NCBI GenBank assembly: GCA_029865225.1
Contig: JAOUHJ010000017.1
Coordinates: forward strand, 1-54,301
Direction: 5' to 3'
Length of the DNA: 54,301 nucleotides
Source of the DNA: Nitrospira sp.
Lineage (GTDB): Bacteria; Nitrospirota; Nitrospiria; Nitrospirales; Nitrospiraceae
This document shows positions 45,664 through 54,194 of this stretch, one piece after another. Every line of letters begins with the position of its first letter. Within the stretch, counting starts at the first letter, position 1. A program made the translations under genes and the position numbers. A model generated the notes under the pieces. The model was not told the origin of the DNA, ran no database searches, and saw only the letters and a program-made list of their open reading frames with translations.

Positions 45664-47838
45664 CTATACCAGTACGAGGCCGGCGGAGCGAATTCTTTTC
45701 CATGTAGAGGTTTGTAGAAATCTCCTGCAGTCCGCCATAGTTCCCGGATACCCACTGCACGCTTCTTGAAAAGATGGATATTCTGTCGGCGATTGTCGAG
45801 AGGTGGCGTCGAGAATCAATTGCTCGAGCCATCCGGCTTGTGCCTCGGATAGAATGACTACGTGAGTCTTTCCACCATCAGTGTGGATGAGTCGAGATCG
45901 GTGTCCCTTCGGTTCAAAGGTCACGGGGCTTCCCAACCAGACGCATCGCCGTTGAACTGCTGAACGGTCTTCGATCGTTCGAGTCCTAAGTAGATGGCGT
46001 AGCCATGCGGAGGAGACCGTTGGTCGGGGAACTTGTTCATCGAACCAAATGCGGACATCGAGGTCAAGTCCTCGACGCTCGAGGAAGTTAAGGAGTGATC
46101 GGCGAAGCCCCTCACCGATCCAGTCCGGAGTCGGGGCACGGTGATCAACATGCAGAAGGTCATTTTCTGCGAATCCCTGAAACTCAGGGCCAAGAATGTG
46201 TAGACCGTGTGCCTCTGGATTGAGCCCGACGGGGCTGTGTGCTGTGACGGTAAAGCGGTGCCAAAACGCGGACTGAACCAAATCTGCGGCTACCAGTTGA
46301 CGAACGCGCTCTAGTGAATCAACGGTTTCCTGGATAGTTTCGGATGGGCACCCGTACATGAGATAGGCGTGGATTAACACACCGGCCTCCTTAAATCCAG
46401 CCGCGACGAGTGCCGTCTGGTCGACGGTAATGCCCTTCCTCATGCTGCTCAGGAGACGGTCTGAAGCCGCCTCGAGTCCGGCAGTGACCGCGATACAGCC
46501 GGAGGCAGCAAGCAAGCGGCATAGATCGGGCGAAAACGCCGGTTCAAAACGGATGTTGCCCCACCAGGTGATCTTGATCCTTCGTTCCAACAGCGCAAGG
46601 GCGAGCGCCTTCAGTGCTGCGGGCGGAGCGGCTTCGTCCACGAAGTGAAACCCGGTCCGACCAGTCTCGGTGATGAGGTGTTCGATCTGTTGGACCAGCC
46701 GATCGGTTGGCGTCATTTCGTATCGACTGATGTAGTTGAGACCCACATCACAAAATGTACATTGTTTCCAATAGCACCCGTGAGCCACGGTTAGTTTGTT
46801 CCAATGTCCCTCTGACCAGAGGCGATGCATTGGGTTAGTACTGTCCAAAATGGTGAGATATCGATCCAGCTCCAACCCTCGGTAGGTGGGACAGCCGATG
46901 TCGTTCATCGCGAAATCGGTGGCCGACGGATTGTCGACATACACCACGTGGTTCTTGGCGCGATACATCGTGCGACAGAGCGATTCACGTGAACGTGAAC
47001 CGGACAGATACTCCACCAAGGAGAGGAGCGGCCGTTCACCGTTATCGAGGGTGATGAAGTCGATGTAATCAAACACTCGTGGGTCTGTCACACGGCGCAA
47101 CTCCGTATTCACATAGCCGCCGCCGATCGCCACCGGAATGTCTGGGTGACGCTGCTTGATGGCGTTTGCGATGAGAAACCCACCGTAAAGATTGCCTGGA
47201 AATGGAACGGAAAGACCAACCAGCGATGGGTTGACTCGATCGAAGTGTTCCCAGAATGCCTCTAGCAACCATTGATCCATCAAGCTGGAAGGAGCCGTCA
47301 GCCCCTTGGTGATCTGATCGAATGAGGAGGCCGAGCGCGCAATGTGTTCGGCATACCGACTCAAGGAAAAGTGTGGAGTGATCGTGGCCTGAACGAGATC
47401 GGCAAGGTCTTCGAGAAAGAAGGTTGCCCATTGTTTGGCCCGGTCATCGATGGAGACTGATCGTGCGAACCTCTTTCGGCCTCGAAATCGTGGGCCTTGA
47501 GGTAATACTCCCGGTTCGATCAATCGAGCGGCCGCCTCTGGGATCCGCCCTTGCAAGAACGACACGACTGGTTCAATCATCTGCACGTAAGCGTGCTCCG
47601 CTCGCATCATCCTGACAGCTTCCTTGGGTAGATCATTTTTGTGGGCACGAAGTTGTTCGAAGACACGGCGTAGTCCATCCGGGCTGAACAGGCGCAGCAC
47701 CATTTCGATGCCTATGTCGGCCTGTTCTGCGTGTGCTCCTCGCGACTCAAGGAATCCTGTTAAATAGGCAGTGGAAGGATAGGGCGTATTGAGTTGTGTC
47801 AGCGGAGGGATGACCAGTAAGACACGAGGGGAAGCCAT
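45664..47838 (-). CDS. B12-binding-domain radical SAM protein
   Basis: 724 residues. The N-terminal part has a cobalamin-binding-like fold (VLLVIPPLTQLNTPYPSTAYLTGFLESRGA) and, later, LVGLSVPFPGNLYGGFLIANAIKQRHPDIPVAIGGGYVNTEL, as in B12-binding radical SAM enzymes. The radical SAM cluster motif is HGCYWKQCTFCDVG with Cys355, Cys360 and Cys363, spaced CX4CX2C. The barrel continues with FHFVDEAAPPAALKAL, ITWWGNIRFEPAF and a SAM-binding GLEAASDRLLSSMRKGI. A C-terminal extension of about 200 residues has no recognisable domain. It could be a methyltransferase or C-C bond-forming enzyme on an unknown substrate; no biosynthetic neighbours give a clue. Confidence 0.9.
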   Translation of the reverse strand: MASPRVLLVIPPLTQLNTPYPSTAYLTGFLESRGAHAEQADIGIEMVLRLFSPDGLRRVFEQLRAHKNDLPKEAVRMMRAEHAYVQMIEPVVSFLQGRIPEAAARLIEPGVLPQGPRFRGRKRFARSVSIDDRAKQWATFFLEDLADLVQATITPHFSLSRYAEHIARSASSFDQITKGLTAPSSLMDQWLLEAFWEHFDRVNPSLVGLSVPFPGNLYGGFLIANAIKQRHPDIPVAIGGGYVNTELRRVTDPRVFDYIDFITLDNGERPLLSLVEYLSGSRSRESLCRTMYRAKNHVVYVDNPSATDFAMNDIGCPTYRGLELDRYLTILDSTNPMHRLWSEGHWNKLTVAHGCYWKQCTFCDVGLNYISRYEMTPTDRLVQQIEHLITETGRTGFHFVDEAAPPAALKALALALLERRIKITWWGNIRFEPAFSPDLCRLLAASGCIAVTAGLEAASDRLLSSMRKGITVDQTALVAAGFKEAGVLIHAYLMYGCPSETIQETVDSLERVRQLVAADLVQSAFWHRFTVTAHSPVGLNPEAHGLHILGPEFQGFAENDLLHVDHRAPTPDWIGEGLRRSLLNFLERRGLDLDVRIWFDEQVPRPTVSSAWLRHLLRTRTIEDRSAVQRRCVWLGSPVTFEPKGHRSRLIHTDGGKTHVVILSEAQAGWLEQLILDATSRQSPTEYPSFQEACSGYPGTMADCRRFLQTSTWKRIRSAGLVLV

Positions 47839-47957
47839 GGACTCCGCATAACATAGTGATTAACGAGAAAGCTAGGCCCAGCACACGATCAAAGAAATGT
47901 GCTGCCTCTGTGGCTGCTTTGATAGAGCTTGATGATGAAGGTCACGACCTGCGTGCG

Positions 47958-48317
47958 CTACTTTTTTAGGTCAAGGATACTGCCTAGGAGCGCGTCTCCA
48001 GTTTTGATGGTGTGAAGATTTGCTTCCAGACTGCGTTGCGCCAACATCTGATGCACGAGTTCTTCCCCGAGATCGGTATTTGAGAGTTCGACCTCCAATT
48101 GATTGTGGCCTGTATCTCGAAGCACCGTTGGGCCGGAGGATGTGTCTTTGTCAACGACAGGAAGCACGCCGCTGGTTGGTGCTTCGACGAACGTCGTCTT
48201 GAATTTTTTGAACCCGTCTGTATTGACGTTGGCGATGTTGTGTGCCACGACTTCGAGTTGTTTGCCGAAAGCAGTCAGGCCCGTGAGTGCGGTGTGTATG
48301 GCAGAAATCATAGACAC
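47958..48317 (-). CDS. Orphan flagellar basal-body-rod-type protein
   Basis: 119 residues. The N-terminus is a flagellar rod-type helix: MISAIHTALTGLTAFGKQLEVVAHNIANVNTDGFKK; the C-terminus ends ELSNTDLGEELVHQMLAQRS, then LEANLHTIKTGDALLGSIL, the paired helix of FlgC/FlgG-type rod and hook proteins. Only a short linker joins the two, so it is like a minimal FlgC/FlgF-type protein. No other flagellar gene is in the window. It diverges from the hybrid kinase at 48474, 156 bases away. AGGAGGTGT precedes the ATG on the minus strand, so it appears well translated. Confidence 0.85.
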   Translation of the reverse strand: MSMISAIHTALTGLTAFGKQLEVVAHNIANVNTDGFKKFKTTFVEAPTSGVLPVVDKDTSSGPTVLRDTGHNQLEVELSNTDLGEELVHQMLAQRSLEANLHTIKTGDALLGSILDLKK

Positions 48318-48473
48318 CTCCTGTGGCCCATCTTTTACTCCCCATCGCGTATTGTATCGGTTTATCTGGGATGAACTTGAGGCGCTCGACGAGCCTGATT
48401 AGGAACAGATCATAACCGCTCCTATCCTGCCCGGCCACCTAGAATTCAAATAGATTGAGCCTTCAGAAAGGCC

Positions 48474-50456
48474 ATGAGTTTGCCGATAGAATTGCAGGAA
48501 AAGGGGACTTCACCTCGCACGATGTCTATCTCTAATGTTTCTCGTTCAGCGTCTCACTCGCCTACCCCACAGCCATGGTCACCCTCGGCAGAGGATGCGA
48601 CTCTCCTCATGGAGTCCGTTCCGGAAGGTATCATCTTCGTGGATCGCGAGAATCGAATCGTGTCGATGAATTCTGTCGCACAACAACTGCTCGGGCGAGG
48701 CCGCATGGTCATAGGGGCAGGGTTTCATGACATTCTTAGGTGTTTCACATCAGGTGAACAGGAGGCTGCTCAGTGCCCGTTCAATCGGATGGTGAGGACT
48801 GGCGAACGGGTGGTCATTCCCTCCCATTTCTGGAAACGAGAGGACGACACACAATTCGAGCTGTCACTCTCGTTCTGGCCTCGAATGCAGGATGGGGTTC
48901 AGATTGGAGCTGTGGTGGTCGTCCATGATCTAACCACGGCGATGGAGATTCGACGTGACGTTCAACGCGCCGCACGGCTTGCCGAAGACGCACCGAATCC
49001 TATCGTGGAATATGACGCGACAGGGGCAGTGCTGTACGCAAACCACGGCATGCTCCATGTGATGGAGCAATGGGGATTACTTGAATCCGGGATCGAAGCG
49101 ATGTTCCCCGAGAATCTGTCGACCATGCTCCATGAATGCCTGGCAGCAGATGTTCCGTTGGCCAGAATTGAGCATGTTCTGGTTGATCACGTCATTGCCT
49201 GGTCGTTGTTCCCGCTCAAGGAATTGGGACTGGTCCGTGCGTATGGTCTTGATATCACGTCGGACGTGGCATTGCGTCGTGCGAAAGAAGTCGCAGAAGA
49301 GTCAGCTCGAGCGAAGAGTACCTTTCTGGCGACGATGAGTCACGAGCTGCGAACTCCGATGAACGGAGTGTTGGGATGTACGCAATTACTTAAGGATTCG
49401 TCGTTGAGCGATCAGCAACGAGAGCTGATTGAGACCATGCATCGATCCGCCGACGCGTTGCTGACATTGGTGAACGACATTCTTGATTTTTCAAAGATCG
49501 AGGCAGGTAAGATGACCTTAGAAGTCGCGGACGTGAATCTGCGGGCCTTGATCCATGATGTGATGACGTTAACCGAGGGGTTAGCGTCTCAGAAAGGTCT
49601 TGCCCTTGAAGTGAACATTGCGCCGGATGTTCCGAAGGAGTTTCGAGGGGATCCGATTAGGTTACGGCAAATTCTCTTCAATCTTGTCGGGAACGCGATC
49701 AAGTTCACAAAGCGTGGTAGTGTGGCGGTCGCTGTCTCACTACAATCGACCTTGCCGGATTGTCCTGAGGGGGTGATCCTGCAGTGGAGCGTTCGTGATA
49801 CTGGTATTGGGTTGACCCCTGAACAACAGTCTCAACTGTTTAAAGCCTATGCCCAGGCAGAAGCCTCAACTGCGAGGCGATTTGGAGGAACCGGGCTTGG
49901 GCTTATGATATGCCGCCAACTAGTCGAGCTGATGGGTGGGACGATCACCGTCGACAGTGTCGTTGGCGAAGGCAGCACCTTTCGCTATACGACTCATCTT
50001 CTGCCTGCTATTCATCGGGAAGTTGTCGCATCATTGTCCGGAACTGACCAGCATGGTGAGAGAAATCAGGTTGGACCACTCCGAGTGTTGGTTGCGGATG
50101 ATAACGAAATTAATCAGGTCGTGGCCTGTAAGTTCTTGCAGAAGCTCGGTTGTCAGGTCGAGTTGGCCTGCACGGGTCATGAAGCCGTGGAAGCCATCAG
50201 CCGAACGGCTTATGATGTTGTGCTGATGGACTGTGAAATGCCTGAAATGGATGGCTATGAAGCGACGAGGGAAATTCGTCGTCGCGAGGATGGAACGCTC
50301 AGCCATTTGCCAATCATGGCCCTCACGGGCCACACATCTGATGACGATGCCCAGAAGTGTCTTGAAGCTGGCATGGATACCGTGTTAACGAAGCCGCTTA
50401 CATTGCCCACACTCCGCATAAATCTTAAAAAGTTGCTGCAACAAACCCACTCCTGA
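48474..50456 (+). CDS. Hybrid sensor histidine kinase (PAS-PAS-HisKA-HATPase-REC)
   Basis: 660 residues, soluble. A PAS domain spans about residues 40-160 (SVPEGIIFVDRENRIVSMNS), a second PAS-like domain about 165-270 (APNPIVEYDATGAVLYANHG), then HisKA with phospho-acceptor His290 (ATMSHELRTPMNGVLG), HATPase with N-box (LFNLVGNAIKF), G1 (DTGIGLTPEQ) and G2 (GGTGLGLMIC), and a receiver domain (VLVADDNEINQ) with phospho-acceptor Asp586 (VVLMDCEMPEMDGYEA) and conserved Lys (LTKPL). There is no membrane helix, so the signal is internal or delivered by a partner. The output regulator is not encoded nearby. It starts at an ATG with AGAAAGG upstream. Confidence 0.95.
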   Translation: MSLPIELQEKGTSPRTMSISNVSRSASHSPTPQPWSPSAEDATLLMESVPEGIIFVDRENRIVSMNSVAQQLLGRGRMVIGAGFHDILRCFTSGEQEAAQCPFNRMVRTGERVVIPSHFWKREDDTQFELSLSFWPRMQDGVQIGAVVVVHDLTTAMEIRRDVQRAARLAEDAPNPIVEYDATGAVLYANHGMLHVMEQWGLLESGIEAMFPENLSTMLHECLAADVPLARIEHVLVDHVIAWSLFPLKELGLVRAYGLDITSDVALRRAKEVAEESARAKSTFLATMSHELRTPMNGVLGCTQLLKDSSLSDQQRELIETMHRSADALLTLVNDILDFSKIEAGKMTLEVADVNLRALIHDVMTLTEGLASQKGLALEVNIAPDVPKEFRGDPIRLRQILFNLVGNAIKFTKRGSVAVAVSLQSTLPDCPEGVILQWSVRDTGIGLTPEQQSQLFKAYAQAEASTARRFGGTGLGLMICRQLVELMGGTITVDSVVGEGSTFRYTTHLLPAIHREVVASLSGTDQHGERNQVGPLRVLVADDNEINQVVACKFLQKLGCQVELACTGHEAVEAISRTAYDVVLMDCEMPEMDGYEATREIRRREDGTLSHLPIMALTGHTSDDDAQKCLEAGMDTVLTKPLTLPTLRINLKKLLQQTHS

Positions 50457-50531
50457 TTTCAGAATGCCTCCATCACTTTTTTCAGTCTGATCCTAGTGGA
50501 TTCTTTCAATCCACTTCGGTAAAGTGGTGAC

Positions 50532-51113
50532 ATGACGACGATTCCTCCCGCCGGTAGATTCTTTCTGTATAGCGATTTCAACTGCCCGTTCTGTTATGCG
50601 TTGCATGAACGATTGCACGAGCTGGGGTTGCTTCATCTGTGTGAGTGGCGTGGAGTTCAACATGCACCGCATTTGCCAAGGCCTATGAGACCTTGGGATG
50701 GCTCCCTGGGTGCTGAGCTGAAGCATGAAGTGACGGTTGTGCAGCGACTCGCTCCCGGTCTTCCAATCAGCCTGCCGAGTGGGAAACCGAATACCTTACC
50801 AGCGATCGAACAAGCGGCCTCGCTACTACGACAAGATATTCAGCTGGGGATGGACTTCGTGAAGCGAACCTACGGTGCCTTCTGGTGTGAGGGGCAAGAC
50901 ATTTCTGATCCTCACGTGGTCAAGCAACTCGCGGGAGAAGGGGGCATCGAAGGCGTGGATGATGAGAGCCGTGTGATCGCCCAAAAATGGGAAACAGCCT
51001 GGCATGCAACTGGTCAGAATGGTGTGCCTCTGATTGTGTCTCCAGATGGTGATCTCCTAGTCGGCTGTGTGCCCACAGATCAGGTGAAGAGTTTCTTTTC
51101 CAGCCAAGCTTGA
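50532..51113 (+). CDS. DsbA-family thiol oxidoreductase-like protein
   Basis: 193 residues with a thioredoxin-type fold: LYSDFNCPFCYALHERLHEL carries the CPFC active site at Cys18 and Cys21, and NGVPLIVSPDGDLLVG carries the cis-proline loop. The helical insertion (LPSGKPNTLPAIEQAASLLRQD) resembles FrnE/2-hydroxychromene-carboxylate-isomerase-type members of the DsbA family. There is no signal peptide, so it is cytoplasmic. The redox partner and substrate are unknown. It follows the kinase gene by 75 bases on the same strand but has its own space for a promoter. Confidence 0.9.
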   Translation: MTTIPPAGRFFLYSDFNCPFCYALHERLHELGLLHLCEWRGVQHAPHLPRPMRPWDGSLGAELKHEVTVVQRLAPGLPISLPSGKPNTLPAIEQAASLLRQDIQLGMDFVKRTYGAFWCEGQDISDPHVVKQLAGEGGIEGVDDESRVIAQKWETAWHATGQNGVPLIVSPDGDLLVGCVPTDQVKSFFSSQA

Positions 51114-51229
51114 GTTCGAAGAGCGTCCATCGATTCTTCTGTCCCTCGATCGTGACCGCCGGGTATGTGTCCTGCCGATCAAGGTCCTGTTGCTAGAAGA
51201 GTTCCCACAATTTCCACGACGAGGAGCTG

Positions 51230-52144
51230 TCAACTCTGTTTTGAAGACGAGCCGAGTCGATCTAGAAAGGTCAATTCGGCAGCAGCGGATTTATCCAAAT
51301 CGCCCTTGCCCAACTCAATCAAGCGTCGATATTGACTTAACGCAGACTGTCCAACAGGAAGGGACAGGCCTACCTGCGTGGCTAGGTCGAGCGCAATGGC
51401 CGAATCTTTTGCGGCATGAACGACTGAAAAGTAGCAGTCATGGGCCCGTTGCTGCATATCTTCACCGTCCGTTTCCAGGACTCGTGAAGCAGCTCCTGTT
51501 TGACTGAAGACCTCCCGAAGCAGAGTCAGATCGAGGCCGAGTGCCGAACCCAGTCCTAAACCTTCGGCCAATGCAACGGTATTGCTATTCATCACCAGAT
51601 TTACCAGCGCTTTCACCTTTGCTGCCTCTCCGGCGGGACCGATATATCGGACTGTCTGGGCAAGGGCATCCAGTACGGGACGAGCCCGTTCGAACACCGT
51701 TTGCCTGCCTCCGCACATGAGATAGAGCGTACCCTGGCGCGCTTGAGTGATACTGCTCGCCATACAGGCTTCAAGGACAGTACCACCACGTCGTTCAACT
51801 ACTCGTTCGATGTCAATGTGAAGGGTCGGTGTCACAGTTGCACAGTTGATGAACAGACGATGCTTCGCGTATGCCATCAGGCTGGTCGAGTCCGCTTCGG
51901 CATAAATGTCACGCATTGCCGCGTCGTCGGATACGACCGTTATGACGATATCCGATAGCTCAGCGACACGCGACGGTGATGCAGCCAGTTCCGAACCCAG
52001 CTCCTGTGCCAGAGTTTCCGCTGCTCCGGCATCACGGTCATGAACCGCGGCGATGTGATACCGCTGCTCTTGTAAACGCCTGGCCATATTGGCGCCCATA
52101 CGGCCGACACCAACAAATCCAATACGCTCAGGGGGATGCGCCAT
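51230..52144 (-). CDS. NAD(P)-dependent 3-hydroxyacid dehydrogenase-like protein (6PGDH superfamily)
   Basis: 304 residues. The Rossmann glycine loop IGFVGVGRMGANMARRLQEQ opens the protein; SDIVITVVSDDAAMRDIY, FINCATVTPTLHIDIE and VLEACMASSITQARQGTLYLMCGG follow. The family's substrate-binding motif (D-x-P-V-S-G-G) is here EACMASSITQARQGT, so the substrate is not the standard one. The catalytic-Lys region GEAAKVKALVNLVMNSN is present, with the C-terminal helix DLATQVGLSLPVG. It could be a glyoxylate/succinic-semialdehyde-reductase or 3-hydroxyisobutyrate-dehydrogenase relative. The ATG at 52144 is preferred to a TTG at 52162, with AAAGGAT upstream. Confidence 0.88.
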   Translation of the reverse strand: MAHPPERIGFVGVGRMGANMARRLQEQRYHIAAVHDRDAGAAETLAQELGSELAASPSRVAELSDIVITVVSDDAAMRDIYAEADSTSLMAYAKHRLFINCATVTPTLHIDIERVVERRGGTVLEACMASSITQARQGTLYLMCGGRQTVFERARPVLDALAQTVRYIGPAGEAAKVKALVNLVMNSNTVALAEGLGLGSALGLDLTLLREVFSQTGAASRVLETDGEDMQQRAHDCYFSVVHAAKDSAIALDLATQVGLSLPVGQSALSQYRRLIELGKGDLDKSAAAELTFLDRLGSSSKQS

Positions 52145-52189
52145 CAGCGAAAATCCTTTCAACGGAAACGAGGACAGGGAGAGTCATCG

Positions 52190-53464
52190 CTAGAGCTGAT
52201 GATCTTCCGTCAATTCGGGAGAGAGCTTGCTCCAGCGAAGCGTATTCTTCCCATCAGTGGTTGTAAGACCATGGTCATAGAGAGCGACGATGCTGACTCG
52301 TTGGCCTTTCTGTTTCTTGATCGGTTGAAGTTGCAGGAGGTTGTTCTTGGTTTGCACGGTCCCTCGGAGTGATTCAACGATCAACAAGTCGGTTGCTGCA
52401 GAAGGTTTAATCCCCCACACAAATGCGGCGGAACCACCCGCATAGGTGCCGGTCGCTTCCCATTGACCGACTAAATCAGGATCAACGGTTTTAATTTGGA
52501 ACACCGGGACACTGGTTGCGTCGCGCCGCAGTTTCCAGAGTTCCGTTGGAACAAGGGTCGGGTCTTGATCCGGTGTAAGCCGTGACCACGTGGCCTGGAC
52601 GCTCCCGGTGCTGGAGAACGAGTTCGCTGTTTTTTTCCGGTAGGTGCCCTTCCACCCAAGACCCTTAAACGTGTTGGCTCGTTCGAGCGACCACAAACCG
52701 GCCTCGGCATTCAAGACACCATCAAATTGCATCATGGAAGAGAGAGACCAAGCGAGGTTCGGCTTGATGATCAAGAGCATATCATGCTGGGTCGTTCCTT
52801 GTGTGAGACGTGAGTGCCAGGTACCGACAAGGTGGGTCGGATCTAGAGCCGGGGCTTTTTGCGGTCCGGACTGGGCATCGGAGGGGCCCGGACGTGTTTG
52901 GGAGAGCATGACCGGCGTCGGCCGCGAGACCGGATGGGGACTTGCTCCATCCTTTGGAGTGAGGTTGGAAACGGTATGGGGGAGGGAGGTGGTGGATGTT
53001 GCTCCAGAATGGCTTGCGGCAGCTAGACTCAAGCGGGTGACGGACTCACTAAGATGTTTCTGTTTGGTCGATGCTACGATAACAGTTACAAGGACGTCCC
53101 TATGCAAGAAGGTCAATCGAGATAAGGTGGGTGAGTCGACTCGAACGGCACCTTCGCCGAGCCCTGCAATGAGCCGACTGTCACGGCGGAGCCGCTCTTT
53201 ATTGAACCACGCGCGCTGATCCTTGCCGGCGGGCTCATCGACTTGAACGGTGACGACATTATTTTCGTGCCGTTGAGCTTTGAACAGACAGGTTGTTGGA
53301 TCCGTAAGGATTCCCTCCAGGACCGGTTCGCCTAGTGCCTCTTGTGCTTCAGCCACCGTTACGAGCGAACAGGGGCCGTTCTCGGAGGTAAATAGCCTAC
53401 CTGACTCTCCACACGAAAGCAGGAACAGGGGAAAAATCAGAAATGGTGGTACTCGGCGGAACAT
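52190..53464 (-). CDS. Lipoprotein of unknown function
   Basis: A 424-residue protein with a lipoprotein signal (FLIFPLFLLSC, lipid Cys18). The first mature part (GPCSLVTVAEAQEALGEPVLEGILTDPTTCLFKAQ) resembles DUF3558-type 'CxLxTxxEA' sensor-like domains. A Ser/Thr/Pro-rich linker (about residues 145-210) joins it to two related beta domains, LVGTWHSRLTQG and LVGQWEATGTYAGG, each beginning with the L-V-G-x-W pattern of lipocalin-like folds. The function is unknown. It is 45 bases upstream of the dehydrogenase-like gene on the same strand. Confidence 0.82.
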   Translation of the reverse strand: MFRRVPPFLIFPLFLLSCGESGRLFTSENGPCSLVTVAEAQEALGEPVLEGILTDPTTCLFKAQRHENNVVTVQVDEPAGKDQRAWFNKERLRRDSRLIAGLGEGAVRVDSPTLSRLTFLHRDVLVTVIVASTKQKHLSESVTRLSLAAASHSGATSTTSLPHTVSNLTPKDGASPHPVSRPTPVMLSQTRPGPSDAQSGPQKAPALDPTHLVGTWHSRLTQGTTQHDMLLIIKPNLAWSLSSMMQFDGVLNAEAGLWSLERANTFKGLGWKGTYRKKTANSFSSTGSVQATWSRLTPDQDPTLVPTELWKLRRDATSVPVFQIKTVDPDLVGQWEATGTYAGGSAAFVWGIKPSAATDLLIVESLRGTVQTKNNLLQLQPIKKQKGQRVSIVALYDHGLTTTDGKNTLRWSKLSPELTEDHQL

Positions 53465-53609
53465 GACGATTCCGGTTCAACGATGTGTACCGGTCGATTG
53501 TACTGCGAACCGGTTGATAAGTGCTAGCGGTAGTTCAGCGTGCCGGCCGACGGAAAACGGTATCTCGAAAGCCTGAATATCGGGTCCGGAGGGTGACTAT
53601 GCAGGAGAA

Positions 53610-54029
53610 TCATCCCGCCACGAATTTCAGGGCCGCTCCGTTAATGCAGTAGCGTAGCCCGGTCGGCTTTGGCCCATCCTTAAACACATGGCCCTGGTGG
53701 CCTTCACAGCGGGCGCAATGAACTTCTGTGCGGGGGATGAAGAGTCTGAAGTCCGTTCGAGTCTCGACGACTCGTGGATCGATCGGTTGCCAAAAGCTAG
53801 GCCACCCTGTACCGCTGTCGAACTTGTGTTCAGAAGAGAATAACGGCAGGTCACAGCCTGCGCAATAATAGATCCCAGATTCGTGGTTCTCATGCAACGG
53901 GTTCACGAATGGGCGTTCCGTATCTTCATGCCGTAGGACACGATAGGCGGGAGCCGACAGCTGTTTCTTCCATTCCTCATCGGTCTTCGTAATCTTGACG
54001 ATAGGATCGATGTGAACTTTCTGGGGCAT
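53610..54029 (-). CDS. msrB: Peptide-methionine (R)-S-oxide reductase
   Basis: A 139-residue repair enzyme that reduces the R-form of methionine sulfoxide in proteins. Zinc cysteines are Cys56/Cys59 (YYCAGCDLPLF) and Cys105/Cys108 (VHCARCEGHQGHVF); GTGWPSFW is the family signature, and RYCINGAALKF holds the catalytic Cys128. No signal peptide, so cytoplasmic. GGAAGGAGAAACCC precedes the ATG at 54029 (read on the minus strand). It pairs logically with the peroxiredoxin at 43 kb as an oxidative-damage defence gene, though they are not linked in one operon. Confidence 0.97.
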   Translation of the reverse strand: MPQKVHIDPIVKITKTDEEWKKQLSAPAYRVLRHEDTERPFVNPLHENHESGIYYCAGCDLPLFSSEHKFDSGTGWPSFWQPIDPRVVETRTDFRLFIPRTEVHCARCEGHQGHVFKDGPKPTGLRYCINGAALKFVAG

Positions 54030-54194
54030 TGGGTTTCTCCTTCCTACGCCGGTACAGTTGGTTCTTCGTCGATCAGCGCAGCCGACTCTTACATGCTTAC
54101 TAGGACGACGGAGCCAATCAGAGTGGGTACTCTAAAAATGGTACGGCTCAAGAGCTCTGATTGCAAGTCTCCCACTAGAGCATTTTCTATTTAG

